Shown here: in pieces, positions 39,981-49,131 of the stretch | How the letters are laid out: the number at the start of each line of letters is the position of its first letter | Position numbering within the stretch: the first letter of the stretch is position 1 | Origin: Fragilariopsis cylindrus CCMP1102 | Taxonomy: Eukaryota > Bacillariophyta > Bacillariophyceae > Bacillariales > Bacillariaceae | Length of the DNA: 64,000 nt | Direction: 5' to 3' | Assembly: GCA_900095095.1 (NCBI GenBank) | Contig: FMBT01000431.1 | Span: 1-64,000 of the forward strand | The notes under the pieces: generated by a model | Told to the model about the DNA's origin: nothing | Seen by the model: the letters and a program-made list of their open reading frames with translations, nothing else | The model's database searches: none | Position numbers and translations under genes: made by a program

Positions 39981-40648
39981 GGTCCTAGGACAAATCCACC
40001 ACTAAATTCTACCAAATCCACCGAAACGCGCACTTCAAATCCACTATTTTTTAACGCGTTTTTTCTAGTCTCGCGCAACACCCATCACCGTATCCATCAC
40101 GGTATCCACTATTTTTTAACTTCCCATCATGCTGCACCCTCACGAGACGACATGGATTGACGGAACGTACGCATCTTTTCGCGTACGGTCTGTCAAATCT
40201 ATGCGTCGGTCACCTGTTACACTGCACCGAACATGTATATAATGGATCTCTTTGGAAGCCGTAAGGCGATGATTGTATTATACGTGTTACGTCACTGTTT
40301 TGTATTGTCGCGTTATTTACGTGATTTTTTCGTCTAATTTCATGTTATTTCGTGTAAAAGTTAAGTCTAAATACAAATTACGTTCTACAATGGTATAAGT
40401 AAAATTAGTTAATCTAGTGTAGTGTAGTGGTGAATAGCACCAATAATAGTGTGAGGTCGGTGGTTCGATACGGGTGGGTGCCGGCAATAGGCCGTGATGC
40501 AGTAGGTGGAAGGTGGTGGTGGTCGTAGGTGGCGGTAGGAGGTAGTAGTGTGAAGAGGGGGTTGGAGGAAAGGAGGAATTCATTTTAAATTCTACTATTG
40601 AAATTAGTGGATTTGGTATAAATTAAATAGTGGATTTGACCCCCCACC
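39981..40648. mobile_element. MITE-like non-autonomous DNA element, Mutator-like features
   Basis: A 668-bp element. Its left end starts GGTCCTAGGACAAATCCAC and its right end, reverse-complemented, GGTGGGGGGTCAAATCCAC; similarity continues for about 45 bases with a second shared TACCAAATCCAC. Identical 9-bp flanks (AAATAAAAG) fit the target duplication of Mutator-like elements. CAAATCCAC recurs at least five times near the two ends, as subterminal transposase-binding repeats often do. No transposase is encoded. The TSD lies in A-rich DNA, so chance contributes; the gapless end match makes the call reasonable. Confidence 0.6.
40421..40480 (+). other. tRNA-like pol III promoter remnant inside the MITE-like element
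   Basis: TAGTGTAGTGGTGAATAGCA resembles the A-box half of a tRNA D-arm, and GGTTCGATACG (40462-40472) fits the B-box. Spacing is close to that of a tRNA gene, but no full cloverleaf forms and the acceptor arm is missing. It could be a tRNA-derived SINE head or a degraded tRNA. Confidence 0.45.
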
Positions 40649-41802
40649 AAATAAAAGCAACTCGATTCGACTCATTCGACTCACTCACTTGAACCAAAAG
40701 GGCGCATTTCTTCTCTCTTACTAGAGTATTTGGCCCATCATCTATTTTGGATACACTAGAATAGTACAGGAGCACTACTGTATGGTAGGGTCTTTGTCTC
40801 CTTTGACCGTTCTGATGTATAAATCCCTACACACTTGGGGATTGTTACTTTTGTAGGGTTGAGTAACTCCTTTTGTTGTTTTGCGATTTGTGATGCACTG
40901 CCACTATGTTGATGTCACTTTACTTTTTCTTGTTTCTATTGTTTTTAAGTTGTGTTCTGTGATGTCCATGCTACTGCTATTCTTTTTGAATTCCATGGAC
41001 CGTATATTAAGTTCATGTTAATTGACAATTTTATGCGAGTTGCATTTATGACTCTACTAATCAATTGAATACTAACTAGACCATAGAAAGTAAGTATGCG
41101 CATCTAGATATGACAGTTCCTTCTACTTGTTTTCTTTTAACAGTGTAGATGGATCCTCTAAAGCAATCATCTCTAGGGATGTTGGATGTCTTCATTGCTC
41201 CTATCTTCATCTGCTAAGTTATCTTTACACTAATATGGATATACACACTACATGTAGAATTTATACTTGATCAATCAGTTAGGAATGGCTCCTTTTACAC
41301 ACCAAATATTCTGTTGGCAATGTAATCCATTCTAACAATCTAATGATAAAATTAACTTTACCTAACCAACCACACTGCTAAATTCGGCGTGTGGTGCAGG
41401 GTAGGTAATAGAGCCAGTCTATGATAATGTTGTGTGTAAAAAATAAATGTGTCGCGCACTACAAGATCAATGGAAACCCGAAGCGAAGAACAATCCATTC
41501 ACACATGCGATTTGTTTAGCTACGGTAAAGTACTAGAAGTAGATACTGATTTTACGATTGATTCATTTTTTGTCGATCAAAACCTAACTCAACGCCGAGG
41601 TTGATAAATTTCATTTCTACTTTTTGCTTTATTATATTTGTATTCTTCACCTTCTCAACGCAATACGCGGAATTTTCTTCACCCTTTTCAGAGAACAATT
41701 CATGTTTAAATTGATGCTCGGTGTCACAAAAGTGGACATGCCGTCAAAAAAAGCACAATTTTAATAGTAATCCAAAACAAATATTGCAAGTAACTAAGCA
41801 CG
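40649..41802. promoter_or_regulatory. Intergenic region upstream of protease-homologue gene
   Basis: 1.15 kb. A GACTC/ATTCGACTC run lies at 40664-40690. The rest is AT-rich with no coding frame or repeat recognised. Confidence 0.4.
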
Positions 41803-43881
41803 ATGGTACTTGTACCGAGGACTTGGCTCATTATTGTTTCGCATCTAACCCTGACTGGAATTACTGCGACAAAAGAGAATAATATCCTTCTGCGACGAGG
41901 AAATAGCTTTAATAAAGAAATATCACAACCTTTAATCAGGGGAAGGAGGGGGAGGACTGCTGCTAGTTCGACTGCCACTTCTAGTAGGCATCTCATCGAG
42001 ACGAAAGAAGATGATTCCAACGAAGATCTAAAGTTGTCATTTCTGGTCTCATTAATGGACGCTTCATACAACCATGTTTGCGGGGGCACTTTGGTTGCAA
42101 AAGATATGATTTTGACGGCAGCGAGTTGTCAGGATGAGGGGTACGTCAATTAGATAGATCATTGTAGAGTTTTCATACTTTACCTTGATCAGACATCATC
42201 ATCATTTGTACAACTTCATATTGTTCTCATAAAAGAGGATTCTCGCTCATATTACACTTCGTACATCATATGATTTTTCTTGTCTCAATTTTATAGAATC
42301 TTGAGTTATGTCCGTTTTCAGGATGGGACAGTATTATTACAAGAAGAAAACACTGATGCAACGATTGAAATTTTGACGACCTTTCCTCACCCAGGATATA
42401 ACAGACAAGGCCGAATTCACAATATAATGCTAGTTCAGCTTGCGATTTCGGTCGAATCACCACTTTCGTCATCTATGACAGGAGAGAATATGTTTGTACA
42501 ATTAGTATTGCATGATATTGCTACTACAAGTTATCCATCGAGGTGGCCTGTTCCAATTTTAAAAGAAGGTCAATCATTGTTGGGATTCAATTACCATCAA
42601 TCCACACGGTACAGTAATGGCATGAAGGATAATACCGTGGTTAACAACCAGTGGGGGGACTGGAAATTGGAATATGTCGGCAAGGAGAAATGTATGGAAC
42701 AAACGGATAGTGCATCTACATACGAGGGAATTTTTGCTGATGATAGTTTTTGCATAGAACGTCGTAATGATAATCAATTATCATCATCATTATCATCAGC
42801 ATCCTTATCTTCTTCTCCATCTTATGCAGCAGCATTGTGTCAACCTGGGGAGCTTGGTGGGCCTATCCTTTGGATTTCGAAAACAACCAACGCACGATTA
42901 CTCCTCGGTGTGAATACATGGGGAAACGGTTGTCTATCTACCGACCTTCCTGATATTGCTGGTCTAGTCAGTGTTGGTAGCGATTTCATTCGAAGTGTGA
43001 TTTGCGAAGAATCTATAAATCCACCCTCGTATATGGGATGTGCTCAATCTACAGAAATACCACTGCCTACCACCACGATGTCCTCGGGCGTGGTTGGTGG
43101 TGTTCTTTCCGGTATAAATTCTTTCGCGACGAGGGTAACGGCAACAACCTCACGGGTCGGGGAGTCAGATTCCGTAACAGTTTATATTCTCTTCCTCTTC
43201 GATTCAACTACTGCAGAACATATTTCGTGGACTATTTCGGAAACAACCTCTAATGTACTTGTTGCGTCTGCTATTGATGGCACGTATAGATCCGATACGG
43301 ACTTTGTTACAGACTTTACGGAACTTGTAAGTTTGATTCCTGGTACAAGCTATAACTTGGATATAACGGACGGATCGGTGTTGTCGTCATCGGACAATGC
43401 TGTTGGCAACACGGACTTTACGATCGTTATTTCAGAGCCTCCACAGGAAGTAAAATCTGGTCAAGTTGGTCAAGGAACGACCCAATCCTATACATTTACC
43501 GTTCCGGATGGTAGGGAGGGAGAACAAGTGGAAGAGGAGGAAGAGGAAGAAGAAATTGCAACAACAACAAGTGTGGCAGTTACGTCCACGGAAATTACTT
43601 CATTAACATCGTCACCTCCATCGATGACACCAGTAGTAGTAACAACAGCAATTATTATTACAGATACACCTTCAGTAAGTTGCAAAAAGCGTGGAGAAGT
43701 TTGTGAATCGAATTATGATTGTTGTAGTCAAAGATGCTCTATTAGCAAACAATGTGCAGCATCAACTTCGGGAGGTAGAGATAAGGTCTCCGGAGGAAGT
43801 AGTACTTACGGTGGATCTGCGAGTGGAAATGGATCTTCGAAGCGTGATGCTGTCAATTACAATTTCGTTGATTCTTTCTAA
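41803..43881 (+). CDS. Catalytically dead trypsin-family (S1) homologue with C-terminal knottin-like Cys motif
   Basis: Exons 41803-42140 and 42297-43881 (GTACGT...AG, 156-nt intron, frame kept), 640 residues. N-terminal signal-like stretch. The S1 fold is recognisable: SLMDASYNHVCGGTLVAKDM, then TAASC where trypsins have TAAHC (His replaced by Ser108), RIHNIMLVQL where they have a catalytic Asp (Asn155), and CQPGELGGPI where they have GDSGGP (Leu299 for Ser). All three triad residues are gone, so it cannot work as a serine protease. A beta-rich domain follows (about 325-450: SVTVYILFLFDST, HISWTISET). Near the end is CKKRGEVCESNYDCCSQRC...C, a six-Cys inhibitor-knot pattern, also present in the active trypsin at 60.4-61.8 kb. 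Probably secreted, binding rather than cutting. Confidence 0.85.
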
Positions 43882-44063
43882 CTAACTAGTGGAATAAAGC
43901 GGGAGCTATCTGTATGTTTTTATGTAATAGTATTACAAATTATAAGATAAATGTTTCTTATAATCCTTCTTTCATTCATTGCATTATACAGTATTCTATT
44001 CTATTTTATTCTATTCTTATACTATATATGCATTCCAAATTTTCATTCATTGATTGTTGAATA

Positions 44064-45182
44064 CTAAATTGACCCATACAATTCATGTTTACGTATATAA
44101 TCCACTACAGTTAGTGGTAACGTATTTTTTAAATTCTTGATAGTATCACCATTTTTACTACTACTACTACTCAACAAACTTCGTGCCATAGATGATGAAA
44201 CATTTCCTAATGTCGGTACATCTAATAATATAACTTGACCATTTAATGATGTATTAATATAATCAATTCGTTGACGTAATAACAACATCAACTTTTGTTC
44301 TTGTTCTTGTTTTTGTTGTTGCTGTTGTTGGTTATTATTATTATTATTGCTATTCCCTTCTTGTTGTTGTTGTTGTTGATTATGTTGAGTATGTTGCTTT
44401 CGATTGACAACCACCAATCGTCCATTTAATAATTTCAATACATCCTTGGATCGTTTCCATTTCCAATCAGTTAAATCCATGAACGTATCAGCACCCAAAC
44501 AAAAAGAAAATTCTGTACTAGCATGATGCACTTCCACTTGCACATCTTCCTCTTTCTCTTCTCCATTATTACCTATTTGTTGTTGTTCTTGTGTTATTAA
44601 CATTTCTAATAAATCAGCTGTTCCTACACGAAGGTTTGACTTTTCTTCTTCGGTTATCCTTCCTCCATCTTTGTTCGATGATGATGATAGTATTGAACAT
44701 ATTCTATTGAAAGAATCTTCCTCAGCTCGAGACACAATAACTTTTGTTGTTTTTGTTTTTGAAGTCGTTGCCGATGATGATACATCGCAGTCGTTGTTGT
44801 TCTCGTTCTCGTCGTTCTTTTTCTTTTCATTTTGAGTATTCATGCTTGTAGTCATTTTGATTAAGTCATGAAATGCTAATTCACACATCGCAATACGATG
44901 ATTATAACCAATTAATTGATTCCGTTTGGAATGAAAGGTATGATTGTAGACAGGTACGATATGAATTTCATCAAAGGCATTTAATTGTAGTAAAGCTTCC
45001 ACAACACCCACATGTCCACCTTTCCCCGTGGGTGGATTAGCAGATGTTCCAAATAAACAAATCTTTTTGACCTTATTTTTCATTATTGTTCTTGTTGTTG
45101 GTCGCATATTCTTGTTATTGTTATTCTTACTCTTATTGCTGTTGTCTATTGTCATTTTGTCTGTTTGTTGTTTCAGTTTCAT
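44064..45182 (-). CDS. Nicotinamide/nicotinate mononucleotide adenylyltransferase (NMNAT/NadD family)
   Basis: 372 residues, intact. Asn/Lys-rich N-terminus, then KKICLFGTSANPPTGKGGH (ends at His57), the GxFxPxHxGH-type nucleotidyltransferase motif. HSKRNQLIGYNHRIAMCELA follows, as in NadD/NMNAT. The middle has FSFCLGADTFMDLTDWKW, the dinucleotide-binding block, and near the end NVSSSMAR (about 327-334), the ISSTxxR motif that binds ATP phosphates. The enzyme makes NAD+ (or its acid form) from ATP and NMN/NaMN, the last shared step of NAD synthesis. Gln and Asn runs (about 270-300) are inserted between motifs. Nuclear or cytosolic location inferred because no signal peptide is seen. Confidence 0.88.
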   Translation of the reverse strand: MKLKQQTDKMTIDNSNKSKNNNNKNMRPTTRTIMKNKVKKICLFGTSANPPTGKGGHVGVVEALLQLNAFDEIHIVPVYNHTFHSKRNQLIGYNHRIAMCELAFHDLIKMTTSMNTQNEKKKNDENENNNDCDVSSSATTSKTKTTKVIVSRAEEDSFNRICSILSSSSNKDGGRITEEEKSNLRVGTADLLEMLITQEQQQIGNNGEEKEEDVQVEVHHASTEFSFCLGADTFMDLTDWKWKRSKDVLKLLNGRLVVVNRKQHTQHNQQQQQQEGNSNNNNNNQQQQQQKQEQEQKLMLLLRQRIDYINTSLNGQVILLDVPTLGNVSSSMARSLLSSSSSKNGDTIKNLKNTLPLTVVDYIRKHELYGSI

Positions 45183-45556
45183 TCAAGAATTTTTATTCTG
45201 CTGTGACAACAAAAAATAAAATTAAAATTTTCATGAAACACTCGTCGTCCGTCCTGCGCTCTTTAAGATAACGGGACTGGATTTGATCACGGACTAAATA
45301 GATTTTTTCAAAATTCAAAACGAAATAAATAAAAAATGACAATCCTTCGAAAATCAGCAAGAGCGAACGAACGAACGAACGAGAAAGCCGAAGAGAATAC
45401 AGTTTCAACTTCGAAGTACAGTAACAAAGAAGCTGTGTTGTTCTTCTACTATTCCTTAAGGTTACAACAATTAGATAAATTTGCTCGACTTGTTGCTGGC
45501 GGTGTACTGTACCAATTGTATCCTCGTTTTAGTACACTCCTCCTCTAGCTATAACG
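45183..45556. promoter_or_regulatory. Divergent intergenic region (NMNAT / F-box)
   Basis: 374 bases shared by two divergent starts. A GAAC repeat lies at 45365-45382. A 70-codon frame from an ATG at 45336 ends nine bases before the next gene's start; it could be an upstream ORF but has no recognisable domain. Confidence 0.4.
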
Positions 45557-46525
45557 ATGTCGTCGTCGTCGTCGTCGTCATTGTTGCGGCCGAAGAAGAG
45601 ATTGCGACAAGACAATAATGAGGGAATATTAACGTTACTGGATCTACCGATCTCTCTTCTCGCTCATATCTTCAATCATTTAGGAAAGACGCAGGAAGAA
45701 TTAATGACTTTAACACTTGTTTCGAAACAAGTTTACGAGATTTGTAAAAATGAAAGAATAGGTATCGAATGGAAAATTATTCCAGTTTTTGAAATAAGTG
45801 TATTGCAACAAATAGAAGGAGGTTCGACGAGAAAGTTAGTAAATAATATGATCACCCATTCATTGAATAAGAAGACAGCGAAGAAATTCCGGAATTATCA
45901 TCATATGATGGTGAAAGATCTACACAAATTTAGCAACGGAAATAATTTATTCTTAGGAGCTCAATATGCGGCCAACAACATAGTGCACATGGATGGAATT
46001 ACGTCGTTATGTACGACTTCCTCTAAACTAGTACCTTGTTCAGGCAACTCCCTACTTAGAGTACTTGCTCAAATGTTGCCCAATTTACGTGAAGCATATC
46101 TTTCAAATATGTATGAAAGTAATTCCATCCTTCAATACTTTTCAGTGAAATGTCCTCTTTTGGAAAAAGTAACTTCCAATAATAACGTGGGAGTCGATCC
46201 AAGTATGATGAGATCTTCCGATAATCTCAAGGAAATCCACATGGACAATACATCTTTCATATGCTACGAAAAAGAACATCTCGCCGACTTGAATCATCAT
46301 CCAGATATATTTCTATTCCATCAATGTTGCAAGTCTCTGGAACGTATTTCGATTCAAAATGCCAAATACTACCCACCCAGTCAGGGAAAGTTGTCACAAG
46401 ATTCCTTAATTAAGTTTGTTCGAAATGCACCTCCAACCTTACGTTGGTTTCGAAGTGATCTTTCAATATCTAATATCTTAATGCTTCGAAAGGAACGACC
46501 TGGAATTGAATTACCTTTTTATTGA
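45557..46525 (+). CDS. F-box-like LRR protein of a family expanded in pennate diatoms
   Basis: 322 residues, intact. After a Ser run, residues about 25-60 form an F-box-like motif: LLDLPISLLAHIFNHLGKTQ, ELMTLTLVSKQVYEICKNE. Degenerate LRRs follow (LPNLREAYLSNMYESNSILQ; CPLLEKVTSNNNVGVD; SDNLKEIHMDNTSFICYEKE; CKSLERISIQNAKYY). The C-terminus FVRNAPPTLRWFRSDLSISN and ERPGIELPFY is a hallmark I associate with large multigene families of Fragilariopsis and Pseudo-nitzschia. F-box proteins connect substrates to SCF ubiquitin ligases; the target cannot be predicted. Confidence 0.75.
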   Translation: MSSSSSSSLLRPKKRLRQDNNEGILTLLDLPISLLAHIFNHLGKTQEELMTLTLVSKQVYEICKNERIGIEWKIIPVFEISVLQQIEGGSTRKLVNNMITHSLNKKTAKKFRNYHHMMVKDLHKFSNGNNLFLGAQYAANNIVHMDGITSLCTTSSKLVPCSGNSLLRVLAQMLPNLREAYLSNMYESNSILQYFSVKCPLLEKVTSNNNVGVDPSMMRSSDNLKEIHMDNTSFICYEKEHLADLNHHPDIFLFHQCCKSLERISIQNAKYYPPSQGKLSQDSLIKFVRNAPPTLRWFRSDLSISNILMLRKERPGIELPFY

Positions 46526-46892
46526 AGAAGCAAAAAATCACTTTTAGTAAGAGGAAGGAAGAAGATATTGTATTAGTTGGTTGTACTATGAAAATTCTAT
46601 CTGTAGAAAATATAACATACATGCACGCATAATATGTTCACTGTAAAATAAATAATAGTTTGAAAGACAATAATGCGTTCACACTCCAGCATGGAGTAGT
46701 GAACGGATGTAGAAATTGTCATATATAGAACACACATAAAACGAAACAAGGACATCTCGTCATCGTATTCTATTCCTTCTTTTCTCTAAGAGAACACAAT
46801 AAATACTAATAGTCTAGGTAGGAATAGTATTATTGTATCGTCTCTATAGCTGTTGTCCCCCCAGATTTATTGTAAATGCAGAATTTTAGTAG
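46526..46892. other. Convergent spacer, nothing recognised
   Basis: 367 AT-rich bases between 3' ends, no gene or repeat seen. Confidence 0.4.
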
Positions 46893-48404
46893 CTAGCTAT
46901 CTTTGTTACTAGAGTCCGACGAAGACGACAAGTCGAAATTTATCTCGACGGGAGTATTCAATCTCACTTCGATGTTCTTTTTTCGCGTTCGCACATCGAA
47001 TATGGGAAGATTCGACTGTTGCTTTAAAGCACCAGTGATCGGACCTATTACTGGTGGATAGGGACACCATTCGCCACGAACCTCTCCACTCTCTAAAGCA
47101 AAAGCGGTCTTGTGCAAAGGACAAACAATACAATCTTCGCATCCATCCTGTTTTAACATCCGAGCAATATCATTTTCTTTGAAAAAGGACGTATCTTTCA
47201 TAATCTTCACATCGGCGTCCTCTCCACGACCATCTATCGACATCGTCGGTGTCGACGATTCAATCGGTAATCGTTCTAGGGTACCAACTTCAAGGGGTGT
47301 GCCCAAATGAGGACATGAATTGGCAACGCAATGTAATCCTCCATCCTTAGAAGCAACCAACAAAAGATCAATCCCCGCCGCAGTCACTGGAACGATTTCT
47401 CCTGGTGATATCCGAGTCTTTGGAGCAACGACGATCCATTCTTCTGTGTTACCTTGTTCCAAGAAGCTCGACACATATTTTTGTGCAGCCCCTATATAGC
47501 TACTGATACGTCCAGAAGTAGATACATCGTTTTCATTATTGCTGTCGTCGTCAACGTCTTTGTCAATCTTTTCTCTCTCTTTCTTTTTCATTTCCAGACG
47601 TTCCTTTCGTATCTGATCCATAGCCTTTTGAACTTCCACTTGTTTTTGTATTTTATCAGCTCTCCTCTTCGACTTTGCGATAGACAACTTCATTTGATAA
47701 TCAGCAATTTTTACTTTTCGTTCTTCTTCTCTAATTGGACTACTAAACGAAGATCTTCGGCATTACGTTCAAGCTGTTGCTGTTTTTTCCTCCTCACGAC
47801 GTTTCACTTCTCGACTCAGTTCTTCCGCGTCCTTTCTACTCTGACGTTCACTGAAATAATTCCCGACCTTTTTCACTATACTTGATTTGTCTTCATCATC
47901 ATCAATTTTGATAGTTTTCCTTGGCTTTTCTTCTTTGTTACCACCGAAAATCCGTCTCACAAAGGATGACGACGTAGACGACGAACTATCTTCGTCCGAC
48001 AATTTATTTTTATCTTCTCGTTTTTTGGCGGTTAGAGATATTATTATAGGACTTGTTGTTGGTCTCGTCCTTTTATTCCATTCGTCAGTAATAATTATGC
48101 GCCGTCCTGCTGTGGTATCACCACCACCACCACTACTACCACGTTGCTGTACGAATGCGGTTACCAACACCGGTGCCTCCTTCACACAACAGTAAACAAA
48201 TAAGAAAGCTGTTATAAGAAGGACCATGATGTAATAACCAAACGACGACCTATTATTATTATTATTATTATTTATTACTATGTTGCATCCACTATTACTC
48301 TCAAAGCATAATTGCGTTCTCCTCCGTCGCCTTCGTTTTACACCATCGTCAATACCACGATCCACTGGTAATAATGTGGACGCTGCCGATACAATATTCA
48401 TCAT
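46893..48404 (-). CDS. Plastid-targeted Rieske [2Fe-2S] protein with coiled coil; two compensating frame slips
   Basis: The start at 48404 and the end at 46893 lie in the same frame, but the 80 bases around 47695-47790 must be read in a second frame, giving about 503 residues. N-terminus: polar, then a hydrophobic segment ending VLVTAFVQQRG, an ASAFAP-like plastid signal. A charged coiled coil follows (EVKRREEEK, QQQLERNAEDLRLVVQL, REEERKVKIADYQMKLSIAK, then EVQKAMDQIRKERLEMKKKE). The Rieske domain has CPHLG and CPLHKTAF, providing Cys-x-His and Cys-x-x-His ligands. The long loop between them (about 55 residues) is unusual. Rieske ferredoxin-like domains pass single electrons. Slips lie at an A6 run and at a GA-rich stretch, so assembly errors are likely; an intron cannot explain the good coiled coil in the second frame. 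Confidence 0.75.
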
Positions 48405-49131
48405 TTTCTGAGCGCTACTCTGCTCTGATTGCCTATTTTATTTCTCGAATTTCAACACACACACACGCAGAGGCAAACAACAGATAGCGATAGCAGAGCG
48501 AGTTCGTTCGTTTCCAAAACGTTGATATAGACTATTTGCTCATATGTACCATGAGTCGAATCGAATTGGATTTTGCTTGTTATTGATGGTGAGAGGATGT
48601 AGCTCGGAATGAAAAAGTGTCGTTAATCCACCGATTGACGAGTTAGCAAATCAAATCAAATCAAACAATCCTTTGTTTTTGTTTCATGATGTGTCTTTGA
48701 GCGATTTTTGTTTTGTGATGATTGATTCAATATCGTACGTACTACCGGTAGTATCCATCAAAATCCAGCTTTTTTCATCGCCTTACACGTGTCACCGCGC
48801 TTCGCGCGTAAAAACAGCACGCACTAGTATGTACAACACGGGAATGACACATACTAGCACACATCTAAAGAAAGTCAATCAATCGAGTGAGTCAATGCAT
48901 CATCGGGAGATCTAGAATTTAAAAACATTGATAATTGATTTCTGTCTTCTATTGTTGTCATTAGGCCCCTGTTTGTCCCAAGTCTAGGTCAGAGAGGAGA
49001 CGAGAATGAATCTGTTCTTGTTTGGTAGAATAAATGACTTTCCTTCGACAATCAATTTGGACATACAAAAGATTCGCTTGAAATCATGATGACGAATGCT
49101 TGTTCTTGGTCTTGTTCTTGAGCTGTAACGA
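48405..49131. promoter_or_regulatory. Divergent intergenic region (Rieske / M16 peptidase)
   Basis: 727 bases between the starts of two predicted plastid genes. Includes a short CA repeat (48452-48466) and AATCA repeats (48649-48665). No gene seen. Confidence 0.4.

Noticed and set aside
45336-45548. 70-codon frame just upstream of the F-box gene
   Set aside because: Contains a simple GAAC repeat and no domain; could be an upstream ORF but there is no support for a protein.
47695-47790. Intron between the two halves of the Rieske gene
   Set aside because: No convincing GT-AG pair, while the second frame gives a continuous coiled coil, so two indels fit better.
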